This document shows, piece after piece, positions 7,950 through 14,629 of a stretch of DNA of 18,827 nt. Under the pieces are notes generated by a model. It worked only from the letters and a program-made list of their open reading frames with translations, ran no database searches and had not been told where the DNA came from. Within the stretch, counting starts at the first letter, position 1. Each line of letters starts with the position of its first letter. This DNA is from Oscillospiraceae bacterium. Lineage in GTDB: Bacteria > Bacillota > Clostridia > Oscillospirales > Ruminococcaceae. The position numbers and the translations under genes are program-made. Location of the stretch: positions 1 to 18,827 of the forward strand of contig SVMQ01000011.1 of the NCBI GenBank assembly GCA_015067375.1. The letters are read 5' to 3'.

Positions 7950-8605
7950 TGGCTATGTACAGATTAGTTGTTTTTGATCTTGATGGTACGCTGCTCAATA
8001 CGCTTGGTGATCTTGCGGCGGCAGGAAACTATGCTCTGGAGCAGCTTGGATATCCCGTGCATGAAACGGAAGCCTACAAGCTGTTTGTCGGCAACGGGAT
8101 TCCTAACCTTATCCACCGCATACTGCCTGAGGGACATTCGGATGAGGAGCATGAGCGATGCTATCGCATTTTTACGGAGTATTATTCGCAGCACAAGAGC
8201 GATCGCACAGCGCCGTATGATGGCATGACGGAGCTTGTGAAAAAGCTGAGCGACAGTGGGGTGATCTGCTGTGTGAATACCAACAAGGCTCATGAGTTTT
8301 CGTGTGAGCTGGTCAGAACGGCGTTTGGCGACTATATCCGCGATATTATCGGATTCGGCGTCGGTTTTGCCGCAAAGCCATCTCCTGAAGCGGCGCTGGA
8401 GCTGTGCCGACGTTTCGGGACAGATAAGAGCGAAGCGCTGTATGTGGGCGACAGTAATGTGGATGCGCGTACCGCGGCCGCGGCAGGAATGGACTGCTGC
8501 TCGGTGCTGTGGGGCTTTCGCAGTTATGAGGAGCTGTCGGCTTGCTGCCCTAAGTATCTTGTAAGTTCGCCCGAGGAGCTTTATAAAGTCGTTATGGGAA
8601 TATAA
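7949..8605 (+). CDS. HAD-superfamily phosphatase, phosphoglycolate-phosphatase (Gph) type
   Basis: A 218-aa cytoplasmic HAD hydrolase that removes phosphate from a small phosphorylated metabolite. The signature motifs are present in order: VFDLDGTL with nucleophile Asp10 and acid/base Asp12, NTNKA (motif II), FAAKPSPE with the conserved Lys (motif III), and YVGDSNVDARTAAAAGM with the Mg-binding acidic pair (motif IV). A helical cap sits between motifs I and II (residues about 20-85), as in Gph and pyrophosphatase PpaX. The exact substrate cannot be told. The start is ATG 7949, overlapping the upstream stop; ATG 7955 is a possible alternative. There is no clear ribosome site of its own, so translation is probably coupled. 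Confidence 0.92.
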   Translation: MAMYRLVVFDLDGTLLNTLGDLAAAGNYALEQLGYPVHETEAYKLFVGNGIPNLIHRILPEGHSDEEHERCYRIFTEYYSQHKSDRTAPYDGMTELVKKLSDSGVICCVNTNKAHEFSCELVRTAFGDYIRDIIGFGVGFAAKPSPEAALELCRRFGTDKSEALYVGDSNVDARTAAAAGMDCCSVLWGFRSYEELSACCPKYLVSSPEELYKVVMGI

Positions 8606-8634
8606 AAGGTCGGAGCAGTACGCTCCGACCTTTT
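8604..8634 (+). terminator. Intrinsic terminator after the HAD gene
   Basis: A 13-bp perfect stem (AAAAGGTCGGAGC with its complement, loop of 5) begins inside the stop codon and ends in TTTT. The A-run on the left arm makes it usable from both strands. Confidence 0.9.
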
Positions 8635-8733
8635 GGTCATTTATGACATTCGCAAATTGCCCAATAATATGGATGTTGTATTGTTATAGTACACAAAATT
8701 CACCTGTAAAGAGCAAAAAGATTGTGAAATATG

Positions 8734-8762
8734 GTGACAAAAACGTTGGGATGTGCTATAAT
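8734..8762 (+). promoter_or_regulatory. Promoter of the cytidylate-kinase-like gene
   Basis: GTGACA (8734-8739, one mismatch) and TATAAT (8757-8762), spacer 17, with TG one base before the -10 box (extended -10). The transcript would begin near 8769. Confidence 0.75.
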
Positions 8763-8776
8763 TTAAGTAGAAAGAT

Positions 8777-8793
8777 ACACAGTTTATCTGTGT
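8777..8793 (+). other. Small hairpin in the 5' leader
   Basis: ACACAG and CTGTGT form a 6-bp stem with a 5-base loop, right at the start of the predicted transcript and just before the GGGGAGG ribosome site. It probably protects the 5' end or tunes access. No riboswitch match was recognised. Confidence 0.4.
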
Positions 8794-8809
8794 CGGGGAG
8801 GTGCATTTT

Positions 8810-9409
8810 ATGTCTAAAAAGATAATCACGATCACAAGACAGTACGGCAGCGGCGGACGCGAGATAGGCGAGCAGCTGGCGAAGTCCCTTGGGATAGAAT
8901 TCTACGACAACAAGCTTCTGGATCTGGCGGCTGAAAGCAGCGGTATCCATCGCAATCACTTTGAGGAGAACGATGAAAAACGTACCAACAGCTTTTTGTA
9001 TCTGCTTTCTACAACCTATGGTCAGGGCGGCGTGCCGTTTGACGATACGCTTTTCTTTGCGCAGCATAATGCGATACGCAAGATAGCATCTGAACATTCT
9101 TGTGTCATCATGGGCAGATGTGCGGACTATGCGCTGCGTGATTTCAACAATGTTATCAACGTTTTCGTTTCGGCGCCTCTGGAGTATAGGGTAAAGCGCG
9201 CGGTTGAGGTCTATGGTATAGAGCAGAAGCACGCTGAGAATTATGTCAAGCGCATCGACAAGCAGCGCATCTCCTACTATAACTACTACACTGATAAGCG
9301 CTGGGGTCAGCCACAGAACTATCAGCTGTGTGTAGACAGCTCTGTGCTTGGCATAGATGGCTCTGTAAAGCTTATTGAAGATCTTGTCAAGATGTACTAC
9401 AAGGACTGA
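8810..9409 (+). CDS. Cytidylate-kinase-like family protein
   Basis: A 199-aa P-loop kinase of the cytidylate-kinase-like group (the Cytidylate_kin2 type). The N-terminus KIITITRQYGSGGREIGEQLAKSLGIEFYDNKLL is diagnostic: the nucleotide loop is YGSGGREIG rather than a canonical GxxGxGKS. Further family features are SCVIMGRCADYAL, NVFVSAPLEYRVKRA and KRIDKQRISYYNYYTDKRWG, the last corresponding to the Arg/Tyr-rich lid. Substrate specificity of this group is not settled, so calling it CMP kinase (cmk) would go too far. The start is ATG 8810 behind GGGGAGG; an in-frame GTG at 8801 sits on the ribosome site and is unlikely. It is a single-gene unit with its own promoter and terminator. Confidence 0.9.
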   Translation: MSKKIITITRQYGSGGREIGEQLAKSLGIEFYDNKLLDLAAESSGIHRNHFEENDEKRTNSFLYLLSTTYGQGGVPFDDTLFFAQHNAIRKIASEHSCVIMGRCADYALRDFNNVINVFVSAPLEYRVKRAVEVYGIEQKHAENYVKRIDKQRISYYNYYTDKRWGQPQNYQLCVDSSVLGIDGSVKLIEDLVKMYYKD

Positions 9410-9428
9410 TATACTATTATAATATATT

Positions 9429-9453
9429 AAGGGAGGGTCGATGCCCTCCCTTT
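9429..9453 (+). terminator. Intrinsic terminator after the kinase-like gene
   Basis: AAGGGAGGG and CCCTCCCTT form a 9-bp stem with a 6-base loop, followed by T-rich TTGCTGTTTT. Confidence 0.85.
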
Positions 9454-9471
9454 GCTGTTTTATGATCGACG

Positions 9472-10205
9472 CCGACCAACAGGACGGGGCAAATAAAAAG
9501 AAGCAGCTGCGCGAACGTGAGCGTTTTTTGCGAAGCAAAAATGAAATGCCATAAGGGCATTTCAAGTCGAGGTTTGCCATTTAAAAAACCGTCCAAAAAG
9601 ATGGGGTGCAATAAACTTGTAGCAGCTCCCGCGAACGTGAGCGTTTTTTGCGAAGCAAAAATGAAATGCCGTAAGGGCATTTCAAGCCGAGCGTTTGCAA
9701 TTAAAAAAACCGTCCAAAAAGATGGTGCAATAAACTTGTAGCAGCTCCTGCGAACGTGAGCGATTTTTGCGAAGCAAAAATGAAATGCCATAAGGGCATT
9801 TCAAGCCGAGCGTTTGCCATTTAAAAAACCGACCAAAAAGATGGTGCAATAAACTTGCAGCAGCTCCCGCGAACGTGAGCGATTTTTGCGAAGCAAAAAT
9901 GAAATGCCGTAAGGGCATTTCAAGTCGAGGTTTGCCATTAAAAAAACCGTCCATCAGGACGGGGCAAATAAAAAGAAGCGGCTCCCGCGAACGTGAGCGA
10001 TTTTTGCGAAGCAAAAATGAAATGCCATAAGGGCATTTCAAGTCGAGGTTTGCCATTAAAAAAACCGTCCATCAGGACGGGGCAAATAAAAAGAAGCAGC
10101 TCCCGCGAACGTGAGCGTTTTTTGCGAAGCAAAAATGAAATGCCGTAAGGGCATTTCAAGCCGAGCGTTTGCCATTTAAAAAACCGTCCAACAGGACGGT
10201 TTTTT
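9472..10205. repeat. Tandem array of six 118-119 bp multi-hairpin units
   Basis: Unit starts (GCAGCT or GCGGCT) fall at 9503, 9622, 9741, 9860, 9978 and 10096, giving periods of 119, 119, 119, 118 and 118. Every unit carries the same structural series: GCTC...GAGC around CGCGAACG (first copy altered); TTTTTGC-GAA-GCAAAAA; TGAAATGCC-NTAAG-GGCATTTCA, whose loop varies (AT/GT) while the stem is unchanged; and, at the linker, ACCGTCC with a more or less complete GGACGG partner. Two linker types occur: AAAAGATGG...ATAAACTTG after copies 1-3, and ATCAGGACGGGGCAAATA before copy 1 and after copies 4 and 5. Body variants AAGCCGAGCG and AAGTCGAGG alternate independently. The period is not a multiple of 3, so reading frames in it shift from copy to copy; I regard it as non-coding. 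Weakly remembered, not checked: minus-strand translations such as PYGISFLLRKKRSRSREL recur among doubtful predicted proteins of gut Firmicutes, which would make this a dispersed repeat family. Confidence 0.93.
10178..10205. terminator. Perfect bidirectional terminator ending the array and the tRNA transcript
   Basis: AAAAAACCGTCC (10178-10189) and GGACGGTTTTTT (10194-10205) are exact complements around a 4-base AACA loop. It can stop transcripts leaving the tRNA on the minus strand as well as any plus-strand transcript from the array. It is the last, intact version of the linker hairpin of the array. Confidence 0.9.
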
Positions 10206-10212
10206 AAATATG

Positions 10213-10287
10213 TGGCACCCCTTGTAGGAATCGAACCTACAACTGCCCCTTAGGAGGGGGCTGTTATATCCATTTAACTAAAGAGGC
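10213..10287 (-). tRNA. tRNA-Arg (anticodon CCT)
   Basis: The cloverleaf was read by eye on the minus strand: acceptor GCCTCTT pairing with AAGGGGT (two G-T wobbles), an anticodon arm GCCCC-CTCCTAA-GGGGC that gives CCT (reads AGG, Arg), a T arm GTAGG-TTCGATT-CCTAC, and an encoded CCA at 10215-10213. It is 75 bases with CCA. The terminator at 10178-10205 follows its 3' end by 7 bases. Confidence 0.95.
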
Positions 10288-10304
10288 AGATCGACTGCTT
10301 AATT

Positions 10305-10333
10305 ATTATAACATCAACCGAAGATTTTTTCAA
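10305..10333 (-). promoter_or_regulatory. Promoter of tRNA-Arg
   Basis: On the minus strand TTGAAA (10333-10328) and TATAAT (10310-10305) are 17 bases apart. Transcription would start about 10 bases before the mature tRNA end. Confidence 0.85.
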
Positions 10334-10589
10334 TAGGTTTTGCGGATTTGACTGAAAATTATGCTAAAATAATGTGAAAAAAGTCGGAAATCGGTATAAT
10401 ACGCGTGCATCATGCGAAAAATTAAAAAGAAATCCACCTTTTTTTGTGACCGTTATTAAAACGTATCACAAATTGCCAATGGCACGAAAATCGCATGGTT
10501 AAGCCATTCGTTGAGAGTAAGAGCATGAGCGATGGGAAATGTTGCACAATTATTCTAAAATATCGGGAAAGATTTATACAAATTGCACA
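10334..10589. other. AT-rich upstream region without a convincing gene
   Basis: There is no credible coding frame here: the only open stretch, on the minus strand at 10422-10628, has no ribosome site. TATAAT at 10395-10400 lacks a good -35 partner. Short inverted repeats TGCC-AAT-GGCA (10474-10484) and ATGG-TTAAG-CCAT (near 10496) lie in the stretch, and CAAATTGC occurs at 10469 and 10579 (also at 8653). These may be operators for the strong surface-protein gene downstream, but none is recognised. Confidence 0.4.
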
Positions 10590-10619
10590 TTGACGAAAAG
10601 GGCTTAAAAATGTTATATT
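10590..10619 (+). promoter_or_regulatory. Probable promoter of the surface-protein cluster
   Basis: TTGACG (10590-10595) and TATATT (10614-10619), 18 bases apart, each have one mismatch to consensus. It would give a leader of about 105 bases before the ATG at 10731. Confidence 0.6.
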
Positions 10620-10625
10620 GATATA

Positions 10626-10730
10626 CAAGGGTAGCTATGTCCCGATGCATGGCTGAACCTTAGCTAAGGTAAAATCTTTTCGCCGCTGTTCAGAGCGGCG
10701 AGGCAAAATCTTTAAGGAGGATTTTTCGTT
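10626..10730 (+). other. Structured 5' leader of the surface-protein gene
   Basis: The leader holds a perfect 14-base palindrome ACCTTAGCTAAGGT (10657-10670), then a 7-bp hairpin CGCCGCT...AGCGGCG (10681-10700) flanked by direct copies of AAAATCTTT (10671 and 10705), then a strong AAGGAGG at 10714-10720. TAGCTA also occurs earlier at 10632, so two foldings compete. I see no known riboswitch core. The likely role is mRNA protection or translation control of a very highly expressed gene. Confidence 0.5.
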
Positions 10731-11609
10731 ATGAAGATCACAAAGATTCTTTCTACCGTTGCAGCTGCTGCAGTTGCAACATCCGCTCTTGCTGCTACTG
10801 CAAGCGCAAACTTCAAGCCCTGGGGCACAAACGTTAACCCCGCAGGTTACGTAGAGAACAGCGGCTCCGGCAACTATGGTATCATGGTTGTTTCCACAGG
10901 TGAGGCTGACGCTCCCACATCTACTCTGGCAGAAGATTTCGGTTTCGATCCCACAGATATCGGTGGCGCTTACTTCATCGTTACTATCCCCGAGACAGAC
11001 AGCTTTGGTGCTGACGGCAACCAGCTCTGGTGGGATGGTTCTATCGGCGGCGGTATCGTAACATCCCTGCACACCGATACAGATAAGTCCACATACAACT
11101 GGCCCTCTCAGGGTGAGTTCTGGGGCGTTATCGACGAGGATCTCGGTCTTGAGACACTCGCAGCTGACAAGCCCTTCCAGTTCGAGAAGGTTGGCGACTA
11201 CACCTACAAGCTGACTGCAATGTTCAACTTCGATGAGGCTCTCAACACAATCGAGGGCGATCACATCGTTCAGTACAGAATCTTCATGCAGGGCTGGGAC
11301 AACGGTATGGCTGAGTACCAGGTAACAGAGTGCGCACTGCTCGATGATTCCGGCAACCCCCTCGTTACACTTTCCGGTGATGGTTATCCCCTCACTGATA
11401 CACCCGTAGCTGACACACCCGCAGTTGAGGATGCTCCTGTTGATACACCCGCCGATGCTCCCGCTGACACAGGCGCAGTTGATACAGGTGCTGCTACAGA
11501 TACAAACAAGGGCGGCTCTCCTGACACAGGTGTTGAGGGCGTAGCTGCTGTTGCAGGTCTCGCAGTTGTTGCTGCTGGCGCTGCAATCCTCTCCAAGAAG
11601 AGAAAGTAA
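10731..11609 (+). CDS. Exported cell-surface protein with beta-rich domain and SPDTG-type anchor
   Basis: A 292-aa protein exposed on the cell surface; its function is not recognised. Residues 1-27 are a signal peptide (KK/R-poor but positive start MKITK, an Ala-rich core, cleavage likely after TASA). Residues about 28-220 are aromatic- and Gly-rich with alternating hydrophobics and resemble a beta-sandwich, perhaps carbohydrate-binding (LWWDGSIGGG, YNWPSQGEFWGV, YRIFMQGWDNGMAEYQV); the family is not identified. Residues about 223-265 form a Pro/Thr/Asp/Ala linker of DTPA-type repeats. The tail has SPDTG, a hydrophobic stretch (VAAVAGLAVVAAGAAIL) and KKRK, a sortase-like sorting signal in which SPDTG stands for LPxTG. 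Codons are extremely biased (ACA, GCT/GCA, TCC, CCC), and TTA, CTA and TCA are practically absent, which indicates heavy expression. It is first in a row of three surface genes. A small substrate-binding adhesin is the most reasonable guess. Confidence 0.9.
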   Translation: MKITKILSTVAAAAVATSALAATASANFKPWGTNVNPAGYVENSGSGNYGIMVVSTGEADAPTSTLAEDFGFDPTDIGGAYFIVTIPETDSFGADGNQLWWDGSIGGGIVTSLHTDTDKSTYNWPSQGEFWGVIDEDLGLETLAADKPFQFEKVGDYTYKLTAMFNFDEALNTIEGDHIVQYRIFMQGWDNGMAEYQVTECALLDDSGNPLVTLSGDGYPLTDTPVADTPAVEDAPVDTPADAPADTGAVDTGAATDTNKGGSPDTGVEGVAAVAGLAVVAAGAAILSKKRK

Positions 11610-11861
11610 TCCATACATATATGGAGATATCCGAAAATTTCGGATGAATAAAAATTTTCAAAAAAATTTGAAAATTCTGAAACTTTTTTGAATTTACCCG
11701 CGACTACCGTAGTGTAACCGAAAAAATCAAAAATTTTTTGAAACTTTTTTGATGGTTCGGCTGACTACGGCAGTGAGCGGTGAATTAATCACTGTTAAAC
11801 ACATCCGAGTGCCCGATAACTCAGAGATGTTTTAAAAAAACAAACTTTTAGGAGGACTATT
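11610..11861 (+). other. Highly structured intercistronic region
   Basis: No gene and no clear promoter here. In order: hairpin TCCATA-CATA-TATGGA (11610-11625); ATCCGA...TCGGAT (11629-11645); a 10-bp A/T stem AATTTTCAAA...TTTGAAAATT (11653-11676); then an imperfect long hairpin between ACTACCGTAGT (11703) and ACTACGGCAGT (11764), enclosing AACC/GGTT and ATCAAAAA/TTTTTGAT. TGAAACTTTTTTGA occurs twice, 61 bases apart (11678, 11739), and GACTAC...AGTG repeats with the same 61-base offset, so an old tandem duplication underlies part of this. A last hairpin, ACATC...GATGT (about 11800-11830), ends in TTTT just before TTAGGAGG (11849-11855). Any of these could end or stabilise the first transcript. 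Because no promoter is seen, partial read-through into the dockerin gene is likely. Confidence 0.6.
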
Positions 11862-14522
11862 ATGTTAAGAAGAAGAATCTTTTCTTCCGCTATGGCTTCT
11901 GTAATGGCACTTTCTTCCGTTGCAGTTGTTGCTAATGCAGAAGACGCACAGTACAAGTCCAAGGCAGAACTTGAGAAGCTTGTATATGAGACCTACGGTG
12001 ATACTTTCCGTACAGACGAGCTGTCTGAGTACGGTTCCGTATCTGCTGACGCTGTTCTCGATGCACTCGAGGCTGCTGAGGCTATTCTCAATGATGATGA
12101 GAAGGATGAGGCTGATTACACAGTTGCATACATGATGGTAGAGGCTACTGTTTCCAGACTCGTTATCTACACTGCTGAGGAGCTCGATGCTCTTATCAAG
12201 AAGTGCACATCCATCTACGAGAGCAACAACATCTACAACGAGGAGCTTCAGGATCGTATCTACACAGTTAAGACATACGGTGCTCTTACAGAGGCTTATG
12301 AGAACGCTACACTGTTCGTTACATCCTCTTCCAGCGTTGATATCACAGAGGCTTATGAGCAGCTGAACAAGGCTTACAACGAGCTGGAGAAGGAGACTGT
12401 AGTTTCCAAGTCCATGTTCAGATCTGTTATGAAGCAGTATGAGGCAATCATCAAGTCCGAGTACGCTTACGAGACATGGAGACGTGGTGCTTACACATCC
12501 GACTGGACCAACCTCAACACTGGCAACTACTGGGCAATCCAGGGCGCACAGGCTACATTCGGTGTTGCTTGGGAGTCCATGCTGTCTGTAAAGGCTGACA
12601 TCAACTCCGCTTACGAGTCCATCGACTCCATCAAGACACTGTCCAAGACATCTGACGAGGACATCGTTGCTGGTTACAAGATGGCACAGGATGCTGTTAC
12701 TCTGTTCAATGCTTGGTCTGCTGATGATACATCCAGAGCTACAAAGGCTGGTGTAAACGCACTGCTCAAGCAGTATCACGGTTGCCTCGTATACGAGTAC
12801 AACATGACATCTGCTGAGGCTCTCTACGATCTGATCGATGCAGCTAACGGTGTTGACGAGAAAACAGGCGAGAACAAGCTTGTATCTGATGGTGTTGCTC
12901 CCACCTACGGTCAGGCTGATTACTGGCAGCCTTCCTGGTCCAACAACACAACTGCTAAGCTCACAGATGCTAAGTGGAACATCAAGTCTACAGTAAACAT
13001 CTACGTTCCCGTAGACGCTAAGGGCTTCTGGACAGGCGCTGACATCAAGGTTGGCACACGTCCCGACGAGTCTACTCTTCCTACAGGTGCTGAGAGATGG
13101 CAGCTCATCTCCGCTAAGACAAACTTCGACATCCTCAAGATGATCAAGGTTGATTCTTCCATGATCTCTGCTGACCTCGACAACAAGTCTGGTGGCAAGG
13201 ATATCAGCGGCGATTCTAAGAACGCAGTTCTCGACAGAGCTTACGAGTGGAACACATTCGGCGCTCCCATCATCTACGGCGAGATGGCTACACATGATGA
13301 GAACGGCAATGCATTCCAGGTTTGCGACTGGTCTACAGGCGCTGACGTTCATAAGGACGGCGAGAAGAGCCGTATCGCTTACTACCTTGAGGGTGGCACA
13401 ACACATCCTCACTTCTGGGAAGCTGATATGAGCGATGACTACAACACAAACATCGACTTCTCCAACGCTTACCTGCTTGCTGAGAACTACATTGCAGGCA
13501 ACCACAAGGCTGTAGTAGAGGGCGCTGGCAACGATATCTATGATGTCGACACAACAGGTGTTGTAGCTAAGGAAGCTAGCGGTAACTCCAAGGAGTGGGC
13601 TATGGTATATCGTTACCTCAAGTACGCTCTGGAGGATAAGTACTCCGCAGTTGTAACAACTGAGACACACACAAGAGCTGATGTTAAGAAGCTCATCGAC
13701 GACTGCTACGATCTCGCTGATCTGACAGGTGACGCAGCTATCTTCGAGGTAACTCACAATGCGATGGTTGAGGCTCGTCAGGATGCTCTTGACTGGCTGA
13801 CAGAAGCTACAGCTGATAAGCTCTACAAGGATAACACAACATTCCACGTATTCGGCAACTACACTGTTGAGCTGGATAAGGATGGCGATGGCACACCTGA
13901 GACCTACTCTGTAGCATACAACTCCACAGGCGCTTACGATCACCTCTACGCTAAGTACGAGGCTCTGCTCAAGGAATACAACGCAATGAAGTACTCCTTC
14001 GGCGATATCTACGACAAGCTGGCTGAGGTTACAGCTATGATCGATGATGGTGATCTCGAGGCTACAACAGAGCTGCTCACCGCTCTCGATGAGACTGCAT
14101 ACCGTCTGTCTGTTGTTGATGATCTCGTTAACGAGACATACGATGAGAACCCCGCATTCGACGTTGACAGAGCATTCCAGGCTCACAACCGTCTGATCAC
14201 AAACACAGGCGACGCTCAGAACATCGCTACAATCAACCAGGGCGTTACAACTAAGGATGGCGCTAACCCCACTCACGCAGCTCTTGCTACAGCTTACGAC
14301 GCTCTGCTCGCAGCTGTTGACGCTCAGCTCGCTCCCGCAGCTCTGCTCGGTGACGTTGATGGCAACGGTACTGTAAATGCTCTCGACGCTTCCGCTCTGC
14401 TCGTTAACACTGTAAACGGTGTTACTATGGATGCTGCTGTTGCTGACTACGATAAGAACGGCTCTATCAATGCACTCGATGCATCTGCTATCCTGATCGC
14501 TATCGTTAACGGCACAGTTTAA
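11862..14522 (+). CDS. Large exported helical protein with C-terminal type I-like dockerin
   Basis: An 886-aa secreted protein that should bind a cohesin. Signal peptide: residues 1-26 (MLRRRIFSS, a hydrophobic core, cleavage after VANA). Residues about 30-270 and 600-820 are rich in Ala/Glu/Tyr helices of the kind found in FIVAR-like and other surface helical modules (for example ITEAYEQLNKAYNELEKET, YDHLYAKYEALLKEYNAMKY). Residues about 330-570 look beta-rich and aromatic (YWQPSWSNNTTAKL, YVPVDAKGFWTGADIKV) with no glycosidase motif that I can name. The dockerin occupies 828-886: two loops, DVDGNGTVNALD (831-842) and DYDKNGSINALD (862-873), each followed by the same ASA(L/I)L helix, with Ca-ligands at loop positions 1, 3, 5, 9 and 12. 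The halves are nearly identical (recognition residues Ala-Leu in both), as expected for dual-mode binding. Codon bias is extreme. It is preceded by TTAGGAGG and followed directly by the cohesin-like gene. Confidence 0.9.
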   Translation: MLRRRIFSSAMASVMALSSVAVVANAEDAQYKSKAELEKLVYETYGDTFRTDELSEYGSVSADAVLDALEAAEAILNDDEKDEADYTVAYMMVEATVSRLVIYTAEELDALIKKCTSIYESNNIYNEELQDRIYTVKTYGALTEAYENATLFVTSSSSVDITEAYEQLNKAYNELEKETVVSKSMFRSVMKQYEAIIKSEYAYETWRRGAYTSDWTNLNTGNYWAIQGAQATFGVAWESMLSVKADINSAYESIDSIKTLSKTSDEDIVAGYKMAQDAVTLFNAWSADDTSRATKAGVNALLKQYHGCLVYEYNMTSAEALYDLIDAANGVDEKTGENKLVSDGVAPTYGQADYWQPSWSNNTTAKLTDAKWNIKSTVNIYVPVDAKGFWTGADIKVGTRPDESTLPTGAERWQLISAKTNFDILKMIKVDSSMISADLDNKSGGKDISGDSKNAVLDRAYEWNTFGAPIIYGEMATHDENGNAFQVCDWSTGADVHKDGEKSRIAYYLEGGTTHPHFWEADMSDDYNTNIDFSNAYLLAENYIAGNHKAVVEGAGNDIYDVDTTGVVAKEASGNSKEWAMVYRYLKYALEDKYSAVVTTETHTRADVKKLIDDCYDLADLTGDAAIFEVTHNAMVEARQDALDWLTEATADKLYKDNTTFHVFGNYTVELDKDGDGTPETYSVAYNSTGAYDHLYAKYEALLKEYNAMKYSFGDIYDKLAEVTAMIDDGDLEATTELLTALDETAYRLSVVDDLVNETYDENPAFDVDRAFQAHNRLITNTGDAQNIATINQGVTTKDGANPTHAALATAYDALLAAVDAQLAPAALLGDVDGNGTVNALDASALLVNTVNGVTMDAAVADYDKNGSINALDASAILIAIVNGTV

Positions 14523-14565
14523 TCTGTAATTAATCATCATTTCAAGTTTTGTGATTAGTCCCCCA

Positions 14566-14585
14566 GTCGGAGCTTCGGCTCCGAC
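14566..14585 (+). other. UUCG-capped intercistronic hairpin
   Basis: GTCGGAGC and GCTCCGAC form a perfect 8-bp stem around a TTCG tetraloop, one of the most stable RNA hairpins. A weaker TAATCA...TGATTA stem (14531-14557) precedes it. No T-run follows, so it fits a 3'-end or processing stabiliser between the two cistrons better than a full terminator. Confidence 0.7.
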
Positions 14586-14629
14586 AACGGGATTGATTAT
14601 ATAAACAAAAAACTATGGAGGAAAATAAT

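Noticed and set aside
9417..10159. Overlapping small frames in the hairpin array (both strands) with repeated PYGISFLL-type peptides
   Set aside because: The repeat period is not a multiple of 3, so peptides change frame between copies. No ribosome sites; the palindromic DNA explains them.
9472..10205. Array as a CRISPR locus or integron attC cassettes
   Set aside because: Whole units repeat with no unique spacers, no cas genes or integrase are near, and no attC core sites or cassette genes are seen.
10422..10628. Minus-strand frame of 68 codons between tRNA and surface gene
   Set aside because: No ribosome site, lies across the promoter region, and has low-complexity composition.
10626..10730. 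Leader as a c-di-GMP or other known riboswitch
   Set aside because: The conserved core sequences I know for these classes are not present.
10635..11618. Antisense open frame of 327 codons opposite the SPDTG protein
   Set aside because: Same codon-bias shadow; Cys-rich nonsense, no ribosome site.
11865..14540. Antisense open frame of 891 codons opposite the dockerin gene
   Set aside because: It follows from the absence of TTA, CTA and TCA in the sense gene. The translation is Ser/Cys/Val-rich with no domain, and the sense strand has a signal peptide, dockerin and ribosome site.
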